Positions 1-7,117 of a stretch of DNA of 64,000 nt are shown here, in pieces (position 1 is the first letter of the stretch; every line of letters starts with the position of its first letter). Below the pieces are notes generated by a model. It saw only the letters and a list, made by a program, of their open reading frames with translations. It was not told the origin of the DNA and did not search any database. Origin of the DNA: Gillisella vitis (GTDB lineage: Bacteria > Pseudomonadota > Alphaproteobacteria > Rhizobiales > Rhizobiaceae); contig WPHV01000005.1 of assembly GCA_009744235.1 (NCBI GenBank), positions 248,001 through 312,000 on the forward strand, given 5' to 3'. The translations under genes were made by a program, and so were the position numbers.

Positions 1-179
1 CCCCACGTCCAGCCGATAGAGTTTTTCAGCTTGCCCTCATCTTCCGGGACAAGCGCCCTTGCCAAATCGACAATATCGCCCGCTGCCTTTTCCATGGCGG
101 GCCTCACACCATCGCGCACCGCCTTGGGAATGGCGTTCATGCGCTGTTGCAGTCTGGAAATGCCGCCGTCATTTGCCAT
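1..179 (-). CDS. HK97 gp10-like phage protein, cut off by the window edge
   Basis: The reading frame starts at an ATG at 179-177 and runs off the left edge after 59 codons. The visible N-terminus (MANDGGISRLQQRM) continues with a helix that includes AGDIVDLARALVP and then EGKLKNSIGW. This matches the pattern of HK97 gp10-family head-tail proteins, in which a helix rich in A, L and R precedes a short G-x-L-x-x-S-I segment. It lies 1 bp after the connector gene, as is usual for head-completion genes. Its likely role is in joining head to tail. The C-terminal half is not visible. Confidence 0.6.
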   Translation of the reverse strand, partial: MANDGGISRLQQRMNAIPKAVRDGVRPAMEKAAGDIVDLARALVPEDEGKLKNSIGWTW

Positions 180-180
180 G

Positions 181-492
181 TCAGAAGCTCCAATTGCGGT
201 ATTCGCGGATAATGTCCTGCACACTGAAGGGCATGGTGTTGACGCCCATGCCCACCACGGACGCCTCGCGGTTCTCATACCAATGGGCGGCAAGCTGGCA
301 GACGGCCTCAATGAGCGAAGGCGGGATAGGGTCTTGCCCCTCCCCGCCATAGGCTGCTTCAATCTTGAAGCCGAGACCGCGTTCAATATGGTCTTGGGCC
401 GCCGCCAGTTTGCGACCTAGAAATGCATCGTCCGATCCATCTTCCGCGACGATGTTCAATTGCTCTTTGATTTGCGCAACGGTGACAATCAT
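181..492 (-). CDS. Phage head-tail connector protein, gp6-like
   Basis: This 103-residue protein begins MIVTVAQIKEQLNI and has the short all-helical pattern of gp6-like (phiE125 gp8 / HK97 gp6) connectors. An N-terminal 'x-x-x-K-x-x-L' helix is followed by an acidic turn (EDGSDDAFL) and helices that include HIERGLGF and AVCQLAAHWYENREA. The A-x-x-L-A-A-H-W-Y-E-N-R-E segment is characteristic of the family. Such proteins form a ring under the portal. The gene overlaps the upstream tail-tube-like gene by an ATGA junction and is followed at once by the gp10-like gene, so it is part of one structural operon. Confidence 0.8.
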   Translation of the reverse strand: MIVTVAQIKEQLNIVAEDGSDDAFLGRKLAAAQDHIERGLGFKIEAAYGGEGQDPIPPSLIEAVCQLAAHWYENREASVVGMGVNTMPFSVQDIIREYRNWSF

Positions 493-959
493 GATGCCTC
501 TCGCAGAATGTTGGATTGAAGCTTGAGGGAGAAGGACCAGCTCATCACATTGGCGGCCTCATCAAAGACGTGATCCGCCCCCAGCACCAAGGCGACGAAA
601 CGCAGAACAGAACCATCCGCAGCCGTGAGCCTGAAGGTGACTGGATGAACGATGCCTTCCGCCGCAAGCATTGCCATCTGCCCGGCATCACCGGCCACCA
701 TGGCCGCGACCACTTGCATGGTTTTGGCCGGTCGCGCCGACTTCAACACAGTCGGCATTTGCGGGTTGTCGGGATCGTCCGCGTCAGGGCTCGCCGTTTC
801 TTCCGTCTGCCATTCACCGGAAATGCGGCCAAGGCTGCTCACACCCTCAACCGGCACCCAGACTTCAGAACTGAAATCCACAGCGGAAACCTGCCGCGCA
901 GCCCAGTTTGCGCGGAGGTCTCCAATATCGAAGGTTGAGCCAGCAGCCGTGAAGAACAT
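489..959 (-). CDS. Tail-tube-like phage protein, second of two tandem paralogues
   Basis: This 156-residue protein is acidic and beta-rich with no membrane segment. Its C-terminal half aligns by eye with the neighbour encoded at 963-1451: both have a GDAGQ or DDAGQ turn, an AAE helix, an H-x-x-x-FRL strand, and an 'ANVM...SL...SNI.R' ending. The shared pattern fits phage tail tube (major tail) proteins, which assemble into hexameric rings. It sits 3 bp downstream of its paralogue and overlaps the connector gene by 4 bp. One of the pair may be a tube protein and the other a variant tube or head-proximal adaptor. The family call is from pattern only. Confidence 0.55.
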   Translation of the reverse strand: MFFTAAGSTFDIGDLRANWAARQVSAVDFSSEVWVPVEGVSSLGRISGEWQTEETASPDADDPDNPQMPTVLKSARPAKTMQVVAAMVAGDAGQMAMLAAEGIVHPVTFRLTAADGSVLRFVALVLGADHVFDEAANVMSWSFSLKLQSNILREAS

Positions 960-962
960 CGA

Positions 963-1451
963 TTATGCTTCCGACCGTGCGATGCGAACAATATTGCTGT
1001 TAACGCCGAGGCTGATATTCAGCTTCATCACGTTGTTGGCCTGGTCGAACTGTTCCGACTGGCTCATGACCTTGGCAATGAAGTAGCGTTCCGAAGGTGT
1101 GCCACCCTCATGGGCATCATTCAGGATCAATCGAAACTCGTAATCGTGAATGGTTTTCTCGGCGGCAATGGCTGCCTGTTGCCCGGCGTCGTCACCGTCC
1201 AGGCCGCACACCACTTCCATCTTTCCGGCAGAACGCGGGCCTTTGAGGGTACGGGTGCGGGCGGTTTTCATGCCGGTGAAGTTCACATCTTCACTGGTAT
1301 CGCCAACCGAGCCAAGCCCTTCGATTTCATCGATTTCAATCCAGGTGACAGCATTGGCGACGGAGAAGTCGGCCCGAACAAAATCCTCGGACTTCTGTTC
1401 CTTCACCACACCGATGAACAGCCGCGAACCCGCTGAAGCGTAAATTGTCAT
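963..1451 (-). CDS. Tail-tube-like phage protein, first of two tandem paralogues
   Basis: This 162-residue protein begins MTIYASAGSRLFIG. An aromatic strand (VTWIEIDEIEGLGSVGD) and the segment RTRTLKGPRSAGKMEVV resemble tail tube proteins of siphophages, where a 'K-G-x-R' loop follows the first sheet. It shares its C-terminal pattern with the downstream protein at 489-959, which suggests gene duplication. Its start overlaps the HNH gene stop by an ATGA. In most HK97-like phages the tube gene follows the connectors; here it precedes them, which is unusual. Whether it forms a tube cannot be judged without structure prediction. Confidence 0.6.
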   Translation of the reverse strand: MTIYASAGSRLFIGVVKEQKSEDFVRADFSVANAVTWIEIDEIEGLGSVGDTSEDVNFTGMKTARTRTLKGPRSAGKMEVVCGLDGDDAGQQAAIAAEKTIHDYEFRLILNDAHEGGTPSERYFIAKVMSQSEQFDQANNVMKLNISLGVNSNIVRIARSEA

Positions 1452-1810
1452 TTCGATTTTCCTTGATCGTTGCGGCGCTCTTCCGCTGCATCGAGCGCAT
1501 TGCAGCGCTGACAGCCGGGACGCCAGTTTGATTTATCCATGCGCAGTTCGGGGCGGGCGCGAATGCTCTTGATGTGCCTGACCACCGTTGCTTTCGCGCC
1601 GCACTGGCAAAACTGGTTATGCGGAAGGCTCAAGAATTCCTTCGCCCCGCTTTCCCATTCGCGGTCATATCCACGCTGTCTTGCGGTTGGGCGCTTCTCG
1701 TCAAAGCGGGCTTTGCGCTCCCTCGCCATGCGCGCTACGGCAGCGCAAGGTTCGGCTTTCGAATGAGCCTTGCCGCAATAACCACAAACCGAGGGAGCAC
1801 GAACCGGCAT
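1448..1810 (-). CDS. HNH endonuclease
   Basis: This 120-residue protein has two zinc-type cysteine pairs: CGYC near residues 9-12 and, toward the end, PGCQRCN. Between them are a QRGYDREW segment and a VVRHIKSI strand followed by 'RPELRMDKSNW'. The H-I-x-x-x...D-x-x-N-W...C-x-x-C-N arrangement is the beta-beta-alpha metal fold of HNH nucleases. In HK97-like phages such enzymes often work with terminase in cos cleavage and DNA packaging. Here it lies inside the structural operon between the virion-like gene and the first tail-tube-like gene, with 2 bp and 4 bp junctions. It may be the packaging nuclease of an element whose terminase lies elsewhere. Confidence 0.8.
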   Translation of the reverse strand: MPVRAPSVCGYCGKAHSKAEPCAAVARMARERKARFDEKRPTARQRGYDREWESGAKEFLSLPHNQFCQCGAKATVVRHIKSIRARPELRMDKSNWRPGCQRCNALDAAEERRNDQGKSK

Positions 1811-1812
1811 GA

Positions 1813-2208
1813 TCAGGCCACCGGACGATCAGCGGCATTGCCGAGAATGAACAGAGCCGACGTTGTGACGCTCGTTCCGCCGTTGAAGGTCATCACCGCA
1901 CGCAGGTAGCGCTTGAAGCCGCGATAGCCCACCTTGGCCGTGGTGCCGGTCGCAAGGCTGCCAGCGATTGCGCCTTGCAGATGTTCGGCGTCAACATCGG
2001 TAAAATCAGCGGCGACCGTGGTGTCGCTTTCCTGAAGCTTTACCGACATGTCGCCAGCGCCGGTAACGGCACCCGTAGCAACGACCAGCGCCACGCTATC
2101 GAAGCCCAGTAGGTCAACCGCCGCACCATCGATACTTGCCGAGCGCGTGGCAGGTGGTACGGCAATGACGGTTTTGATGTTATGCACAATGTCTCGCATA
2201 TCTTTCAC
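1813..2208 (-). CDS. Putative virion structural protein next to the capsid gene
   Basis: This 131-residue protein is rich in A, G, T and V with alternating polar and hydrophobic positions, as in an all-beta protein. Segments such as VDLLGFDSVALVVATGAV, KVGYRGFKRYLRAV and a glycine-rich hairpin are visible. It directly follows the major capsid gene, the usual place for a head decoration or head-completion protein. I do not recognise a named family. It has no signal peptide or membrane segment and no cysteines. The context supports a virion role; the exact one is unknown. Confidence 0.55.
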   Translation of the reverse strand: MKDMRDIVHNIKTVIAVPPATRSASIDGAAVDLLGFDSVALVVATGAVTGAGDMSVKLQESDTTVAADFTDVDAEHLQGAIAGSLATGTTAKVGYRGFKRYLRAVMTFNGGTSVTTSALFILGNAADRPVA

Positions 2209-2234
2209 CTTAGAAACTGAGGGGTTGAGGCCGC

Positions 2235-3449
2235 TTAGGAAGAAGCGGCCATTTTGAGCTTGCGCAGCGCCTCGGTCAGAACCGGGCCGCCACCGACGCG
2301 ACGGCGGGCATGGAACCGGACAAGGCCCTTGGTGGCTTGGGTGAAGGGATCACGCAAAATCGACATTCCCACCCGGTCATAGATCCGGTAGGCCTTGGAG
2401 AAATCGCCATACATCAGGGGGAAAGCATTTGCGGCGATATCCGGCATGGTCGGATCTTCAATCACCGGACGGCCCAACAGGGTCGAAGGCTGGCCAGCCT
2501 GATAGGATGGCTGCCAGAGGTAGTTGCCGTTCCCGTCCTTCATGGTGCGGATAACGCCCAGCGTTGTGCCATTCATCAGCCAGGAGCCGTTGTTGCGATA
2601 TTGCGCAGGCATCGCATACATGAGCGCAATCAACTTATCGCCACTGACATTGGCGGCGTTGCCGTTGATGATTTCGGCAATGCCGGAGGCATTCTGGAGA
2701 CCGAGCGGCTTCTTCACACCGTTGCCATTTGAGAATGCAGACGCTTCCTTGACGGCGAATTCTTCCGAAAGATCGGTGGCAACTTCGCTTTCAACGTTGA
2801 TGGCACTGTCCTCAAGAAGGCGCTGCGATACGTCGATGTAGCAGGCGATTTCATGAACAGGGATTTCGAGCTGCCCATAGGACATCGTGGTTTCTTCGCG
2901 CTCTTCATCCTCGCCAACCCATGACGCTGTGGGACGGCCCGTGCGCTTGGGCAGGATCACGGAACCGGCCCCGGTCGAACCAACCCGGACGGCCTGGCGG
3001 ATCGGAGACAGCTCGACAATGCCCTTGATCACTTCCGCCTGGAACTCGGCAGGGGCGAGATAGCCACCCTTGGTGTCGTCACCCACCACCAGCGCCCGCA
3101 CCTCTTCGGCTTCCATGGCCTCACGGCCCCGGCGCAAGAAATTGGTGAAGGCGCGGCGCTCAAGGGTCACTTCACCCGTGGTCTGGATTGCGCCCACGCC
3201 CCCCGGACGGTTCATGCGGGTTTCGAGGTCCGTGATCTGGGTGCGCATTTCGTCAAGGCTGGTGGTGAACGCAGTGCGCATTTCATCGACGGCGCGGGTC
3301 GCCAGTTCCATCGGATCGTCGTTCGGCTCTTCACGGGTTTCGAACGGCGCTGTGCGGGTTACGAAACGCTCTCCAAGCGTATCGGTCGCAACGACTGTTC
3401 CGATGTTCGCATCGAGCACAGACAGTGCCATAGCAGGCTTTTTGGTCAT
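2235..3449 (-). CDS. Phage major capsid protein, HK97 family
   Basis: The protein is about 404 residues from the ATG at 3449, which has a good ribosome site (AAGGAAAG) in front. The frame is open for 52 more codons upstream, but that part overlaps the protease gene. An N-terminal charged helical scaffold-like region (about residues 40-110, containing DEMRTAFTTSLDEMRTQI) precedes the capsid domain. Typical HK97-fold segments follow: GGYLAPAEF, IVELSPIRQAVRV, TASWVGEDEE, and a C-terminal GDFSKAYRIYDRVG with VRFHARRRVGG. The 'VGDDTKGGYL' boundary is where the protease would be expected to cut. It lies directly after the protease gene. Confidence 0.93.
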   Translation of the reverse strand: MTKKPAMALSVLDANIGTVVATDTLGERFVTRTAPFETREEPNDDPMELATRAVDEMRTAFTTSLDEMRTQITDLETRMNRPGGVGAIQTTGEVTLERRAFTNFLRRGREAMEAEEVRALVVGDDTKGGYLAPAEFQAEVIKGIVELSPIRQAVRVGSTGAGSVILPKRTGRPTASWVGEDEEREETTMSYGQLEIPVHEIACYIDVSQRLLEDSAINVESEVATDLSEEFAVKEASAFSNGNGVKKPLGLQNASGIAEIINGNAANVSGDKLIALMYAMPAQYRNNGSWLMNGTTLGVIRTMKDGNGNYLWQPSYQAGQPSTLLGRPVIEDPTMPDIAANAFPLMYGDFSKAYRIYDRVGMSILRDPFTQATKGLVRFHARRRVGGGPVLTEALRKLKMAASS

Positions 3450-3450
3450 G

Positions 3451-4002
3451 TTACTTTCCTTTTGAAATGAGAGCGCATCGTGCCTTCCGGCAAGCGTCAA
3501 CGAAGGCCGCCACGCTCTCGACAGAGCGGCCAGAACTGCGAACAGACGTGATCCGGGCGCGGCCAGCCGATGGCATGCCCACGATGGAAACTTCGGCCAG
3601 ATCAAGATTGGTGAGAATGCGGGTTCCCGCCTGGCGCGTTTCGCCCCCAGGCGGAACGCGGAAGCCGATGGACAGGCCGTTGACCGCGCCGGACTTCACC
3701 CGCTCATAGGCTTCCCGCCCGCTGGTGATCTCGGTCAGGAACCGGCCTTGAACAAACAGGCCCTTGTCATCTTCGCGGACTTCCGTCCAAACTCCGATGA
3801 TCTCGGAAGGGTTATGGCTCCACAACATCAATGGCCGTGTGCCTTCAAGACTGTGGTGATCGAGGGAGCGCTTGAAAGCGCCGCGCCGGTAAAGCTCGTT
3901 ATGCCGGTTTTTTTCGGCCCAGATCACAGCGTAGCCGGAAAATTCGCCGCTATCTGAGGGCGCAAACCGGACAGCAATATCCGCAAACTCCAGGCGGGCC
4001 AT
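3451..4002 (-). CDS. HK97 family prohead protease
   Basis: This 183-residue protease matures the capsid by removing the scaffold-like N-terminus of the capsid protein. The herpesvirus-type triad is visible: H63 in WSHNPSEIIG, S111 in GLSIGFRV, and E137 in DLAEVSIVG. The N-terminal strand with GEFSGYAVIW is also typical. The start is taken as the ATG at 4002, whose A is shared with the TGA of the upstream gene; a GTG one codon earlier is possible. The short C-terminal tail (about residues 155-183) is basic. Order portal, small gene, protease, capsid is conserved in many HK97-like elements. Confidence 0.93.
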   Translation of the reverse strand: MARLEFADIAVRFAPSDSGEFSGYAVIWAEKNRHNELYRRGAFKRSLDHHSLEGTRPLMLWSHNPSEIIGVWTEVREDDKGLFVQGRFLTEITSGREAYERVKSGAVNGLSIGFRVPPGGETRQAGTRILTNLDLAEVSIVGMPSAGRARITSVRSSGRSVESVAAFVDACRKARCALISKGK

Positions 4003-4406
4003 CACGCCACCTCGCTGTTGAGGCTTATCGGGAAGTTCGCACGGTCCCCAGCGAAGGCGTCAACCTGCTGTTGCAACCATGCGATGCGCAAAAGTTTAAT
4101 GATGGCGACTTGGCCGAATGTCGCATCAAGGCCGAATGAGGCCGCGACATCCCAGTTGAGGACACACCGCGCCAGGCAATAGACCCGCGCCTTTTCGCGT
4201 TCCTCAAATGAGACTTTGCCATCTAAGTCGGCAGCGTCGGAAAGCCGGTCCATCATCTCGACACGCGCCTTGCGCTGCACGTCGCTATCAGGACCGGCAA
4301 TCAGCAGGCGAAGGCCCACGGGCTTTTCCTGCCAAGGGTCGCGCACTTCCAACCATCGGCCCCGGTCCTGGTCGGCTAGGTTCGAATGAATATCGTCAAG
4401 CGTCAT
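4002..4406 (-). CDS. Small unknown phage protein between portal and protease
   Basis: I chose the ATG at 4406, giving 134 residues; the frame is open further upstream, but that part lies inside the portal gene. The protein reads MTLDDIHSNLADQDRG, then a strand with GLRLLIAGPDSD, a long charged helix, an R-V-Y-C-L-A-R-C-V-L-N-W helix, and a C-terminal helix QQQVDAFAGDRANF. It looks helical and soluble. Small proteins of this general pattern sit between portal and protease in several alphaproteobacterial prophages. The function is unknown to me. It overlaps the portal gene by 11 bp and the protease gene by 3 bp, so translation is probably coupled. Confidence 0.65.
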   Translation of the reverse strand: MTLDDIHSNLADQDRGRWLEVRDPWQEKPVGLRLLIAGPDSDVQRKARVEMMDRLSDAADLDGKVSFEEREKARVYCLARCVLNWDVAASFGLDATFGQVAIIKLLRIAWLQQQVDAFAGDRANFPISLNSEVA

Positions 4407-5622
4407 CAACCGGTGGCTCCTTTTCGTCGTCAAGAACCGGCCCGCCATTGTGTCCGAGACCGGGTGTGCTGGGATTGATATGTGGATTTCCGTACTCGTC
4501 GCCGCCCTTGTAGGGGCCGAGGTCAAGCCATTGGCGGGCCTCGTTCGGGTTCAAAACCTTGGCGCTGATCAGGCTGGAAATGGCCGTTGCGCGGGCCGTG
4601 AGATCGGCACGGGTGAGGTCGTCGCGGTCAAGCAGAATGCGATAGCGCTTGCGATCTTCACGCGACAACAGCGACCGACCAAGCGCCGCCTCGATAGCGC
4701 GAAGCCACGGCTCCAGAGTGTAAGTCAGGAACTCGCGGCCCATCTGTTCGGAATTGCTCCACGTCGCACGGTCCAGCTCGTAGAGCATGGACGGCGGGAT
4801 GCGGAAGGCCCGGCAAATCTCGATGATCTGGAACTTGCGCAGCTCGATAAACTGACTGTCTACCGAGTTGAGCGTCATCGGATTGAAGGTCGCACCGTCG
4901 AAAAGCAGCGCCGTCCGACCGGCATTCTGTGGACCTTCATGCGCAAGACGCCACGCCTTCAGCATGTTCTTGACGCCTTCGTCGCCAAGCGATTTGGGGG
5001 TTTGGATCACACCGCCTGGACGCGCACCATTCTTGAATAGTTGCGAAGCATGGGTTTCCATGGTCTTCGCCGCGCCGATGGCTTCCGCCGCAAGGGTCAA
5101 GGGCGACCGGTCGAACGGCCCGCGCACATGCACGATGTTTCGGGCCGATACGACGACGCCACTCAGGCGGTAAGTCGGCTCCCCGGTAAACGGATCGAGC
5201 TGCACGGAAATCGCCGCTGGCTGATAGCGGATCACTTCGCGGATCTCGTCACCAACCCGGTTGACGTAAGCGAGGCCACCCCAATCACTGGTAAGCGCGC
5301 CCGCCACGAGATCGCGGATCAACTCGAAACCGGAGGTCCAGGGATTGGCATCGCCGCGCAACAGCAGGCCGACCGGATGGTTTTTATCCTCGGTCTCGGA
5401 GCCGCTTGCATCCCGCTCCATGATCCGCACTTCAAGCGTTGCCGCAGCTTCCGAGATCACCCGCACCGCACTGGCAACAGCGGGAACCCGAAGCGCTTCC
5501 GCGCCGGAGACAGCAACCGCCCCCGATGACATCCCAGACCAGAGCGCCGCCAAGGCTGCATCCGAAATAGACGTGTCGCGCGTTTCAAGTTTTTCAGATC
5601 GGAAAAAAGAAAATATCTTCAT
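4396..5622 (-). CDS. Phage portal protein, HK97 family
   Basis: The 408-residue product has the usual length and landmarks of HK97 portals. These are an N-terminal KIFSFFRSEK, a V-P-A-V-A-S-A-V-R-V-I-S-E helix, NHPVGLLLRGDANPW, GLAYVNRVGDEI, FKNGARPGGVIQTP, and FRIPPSMLYELDRATWSNSE. The last is the clip/stem transition typical of these proteins. The tail ends with GLGHNGGPVLDD, a motif frequent in alphaproteobacterial phage proteins. The portal forms the dodecameric DNA channel at one capsid vertex. Normally a large terminase gene lies just upstream; here there is only a 244-bp non-coding gap and then a winged-helix gene. Confidence 0.95.
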   Translation of the reverse strand: MKIFSFFRSEKLETRDTSISDAALAALWSGMSSGAVAVSGAEALRVPAVASAVRVISEAAATLEVRIMERDASGSETEDKNHPVGLLLRGDANPWTSGFELIRDLVAGALTSDWGGLAYVNRVGDEIREVIRYQPAAISVQLDPFTGEPTYRLSGVVVSARNIVHVRGPFDRSPLTLAAEAIGAAKTMETHASQLFKNGARPGGVIQTPKSLGDEGVKNMLKAWRLAHEGPQNAGRTALLFDGATFNPMTLNSVDSQFIELRKFQIIEICRAFRIPPSMLYELDRATWSNSEQMGREFLTYTLEPWLRAIEAALGRSLLSREDRKRYRILLDRDDLTRADLTARATAISSLISAKVLNPNEARQWLDLGPYKGGDEYGNPHINPSTPGLGHNGGPVLDDEKEPPVDDA

Positions 5623-5866
5623 TCCGATTGTATGCCCGAATTTTTTTTATGCGTAAATTTGACAACTTAGGACAGGCGTGTTAGGCGTAAGTCTTTCCAA
5701 ACAATAAGAAAAATCTCTTAATTGAGAAAATTATAGAGCGTATCTCCCCGCGCCGGTCCCCAGGATAGGTCGAAAGTTCTAGACCACCCCCCCCCGGCCC
5801 TCTCATCACCCCCAGCCCGAAGCGACGCATCTCGCATTTGCGATCCTCGTGGCCTTTGATTTTCCA
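5623..5866. other. Non-coding gap upstream of the portal gene, where terminase would be expected
   Basis: No reading frame of credible length lies here. The left part is AT-rich and contains a small palindrome (TCTCTTAATTGAGA near 5715-5728). The right part has a run of ten C residues near 5787-5796 and is GC-rich. The minus strand likely carries the promoter of the structural operon, but I see no clear sigma-70 consensus. In standard HK97-like phages this position is occupied by the small and large terminase genes. The gap may mark a deletion or a different gene order. Confidence 0.4.
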
Positions 5867-6598
5867 TCAACAGCCCTTGTCTCGCCCTCGCCAGTGGTTG
5901 TTGTCCGCAGCAGTGCCGCTCTCTCCCTCTCCAAAGCCCATGAAGCGCTTGCCACGCACACCATCGGTGCGGTTCATTCTTCCCTTATCTTCCTTCTTGT
6001 ATTTGTTTTTATCTTGGTTCTTCGTGGGGTGGAAATCTTTGAACCCTATCTGTCTGGCCAGAGAAGGCCCGCACTTAAGCCAGGTCATCCACTCGCGTGA
6101 CGTGATCCGCACAAGGTTGGTGAGGTTCTTCTGCCCTTTGCGCGGACGGCTTTCCACAGACAGATGACCAAGGGCGCGGGCTTCACGAATAGCGTTCTGC
6201 ACGGTGGTACGGCTCACACCCGCAACGGCGGCGATACGGTCCACGGCAAGATCACACAGGCCGTGGTGCTTCACCTCGCCCGCAATAACCGCCAGTACAG
6301 CGCGGTGGCCTTCCGTGTAGTAATGACGGATAGTGTCAGGCATCCCGCTTGATCCGCCCAGCTTGCGCTTGCGGGCCATTGAGGCGGCACGATCCGGGGA
6401 CCGTTGCCACTTGCGGCTAACGATCTGCTTCATACGACGAAGCTGCGGGCTAAGGACGTTGGCGCGGGGCGACGGCAGGCTTGCCGGTTGCGTTGGCATA
6501 GCGCCGGTCTCATATGCCAGAGCCAAGGCAGCATTTTGCGGCTTCCGCTCAGACACAATCCGAAGCAGAGCATTTGAAATAGGAATAGGGGAGGTCAC
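5867..6598 (-). CDS. Winged-helix / helix-turn-helix DNA-binding protein of the phage element
   Basis: The gene uses a GTG start at 6598 preceded by AGGAGG about ten bases upstream and encodes 243 residues. A helix-turn-helix is visible at about residues 116-140 (LAVDRIAAVAGVSRTTVQNA), followed by a wing (GHLSVESRPRKGQ). Both ends are basic, low in complexity and probably disordered. The layout resembles plasmid and prophage regulatory or replication-initiator-like proteins of rhizobia, but no catalytic domain is present. It is the first long gene of the leftward operon after the small 70-residue gene, so it may control the element or bind its origin. The exact role is open. Confidence 0.65.
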   Translation of the reverse strand: MTSPIPISNALLRIVSERKPQNAALALAYETGAMPTQPASLPSPRANVLSPQLRRMKQIVSRKWQRSPDRAASMARKRKLGGSSGMPDTIRHYYTEGHRAVLAVIAGEVKHHGLCDLAVDRIAAVAGVSRTTVQNAIREARALGHLSVESRPRKGQKNLTNLVRITSREWMTWLKCGPSLARQIGFKDFHPTKNQDKNKYKKEDKGRMNRTDGVRGKRFMGFGEGESGTAADNNHWRGRDKGC

Positions 6599-6641
6599 TT
6601 GTTGCGCGCCTCCTCACCCTTCGGGCGGGAATTCATCGCCA

Positions 6642-6854
6642 TTACAGCGCCCTCCCGTATTGGAGAGCATGGGCGCGTTTTGCTGCCTCGATAGCCTCAA
6701 GATTGCCGAGGCCAAACTTCTCTTTCAATGTTGGGATAATGCGAACGCCGCACTGGTCGCGGTTCTCGCTCAGCCACGCTGAAATCTCAGCAAGAAGCTC
6801 TTCGTTTATCCGATTTCCAGTTGGAAATTCTACGGTAACGCATTGATCTTTCAT
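6642..6854 (-). CDS. Small unknown protein at the end of the phage element
   Basis: This 70-residue protein is predicted soluble and mixed alpha/beta. It has a strand with QCVTVEFPTG, a helix NEELLAEISAWLSE, and a helix with KEKFGLGNLEAIEAAKRA. The last part looks like a compact helix-turn-helix-like segment, which would fit a small repressor, but I cannot name a family. The start is directly preceded by a 22-bp inverted repeat at 6861-6882, which supports a regulatory gene acting on its own promoter. It lies 43 bp upstream of the winged-helix gene and is likely in the same transcript. Confidence 0.55.
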   Translation of the reverse strand: MKDQCVTVEFPTGNRINEELLAEISAWLSENRDQCGVRIIPTLKEKFGLGNLEAIEAAKRAHALQYGRAL

Positions 6855-6860
6855 CTTGCG

Positions 6861-6882
6861 TTTTCTCCAAAGTTGGAGAAAA
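6861..6882. promoter_or_regulatory. 22-bp inverted repeat, likely operator of the phage regulatory gene
   Basis: The arms TTTTCTCCAA and TTGGAGAAAA are perfect reverse complements separated by AG. The site ends 6 bp upstream of the start codon of the 70-residue gene. Its size and symmetry fit a dimeric repressor site. A transcription terminator is unlikely because it sits in front of a gene. The regulator that binds it is not known. Confidence 0.55.
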
Positions 6883-6908
6883 TGCGCTGGTATTACAATA
6901 ATAAATCG

Positions 6909-6956
6909 GGGACTCTGACTCCGTTAATCTTGGTTCGAATCCAGGTTCCCCAGCCA
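6909..6956 (+). other. tRNA-Gln(CTG) 3' fragment, the attachment site (attR-like)
   Basis: The stretch matches the 3' part of a glutamine tRNA: the anticodon loop CTCTGAC with anticodon CTG, the right anticodon stem, a T-arm (CTTGG, TTCGAAT, CCAGG) and an acceptor 3' strand TTCCCCA followed by GCCA. The 5' half of the tRNA is absent; unrelated AT-rich sequence precedes it. A tRNA 3' end repeated at the far border is the normal footprint of tyrosine-integrase insertion. The intact gene should be at the left border outside the window. Confidence 0.85.
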
Positions 6957-7117
6957 ATTTATTTTTTTCAACACAATCAAACATTTAGATAAAGCCAGAA
7001 AAGAACAACCGGAACACATTTCCGGGCCATTCTTGCGGATCAGCATTCGATATTCTTTCCCTTGCGAATTCCTTATAATCTGCGCAACTTGGAAATGGGA
7101 ACGCTCCGGAGGTGCGC

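Larger units (their letters stand above)
1..6956. mobile_element. Right end of an integrated HK97-type prophage or phage satellite
   Basis: A minus-strand block of phage head and connector genes fills this stretch and stops at a tRNA-Gln 3' fragment at 6909-6956. The order in the direction of transcription is winged-helix protein, portal, small unknown protein, protease, capsid, virion-like protein, HNH nuclease, two tail-tube-like proteins, gp6-like connector and gp10-like protein. The tRNA fragment is on the plus strand and ends in CCA, so the element should lie to its left, with the intact tRNA beyond the window. No terminase, integrase, lysis or long tail gene is visible in this part. It could be an intact prophage with unusual order, a decayed one, or a capsid-encoding satellite; the missing left part decides this. 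Confidence 0.85.
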
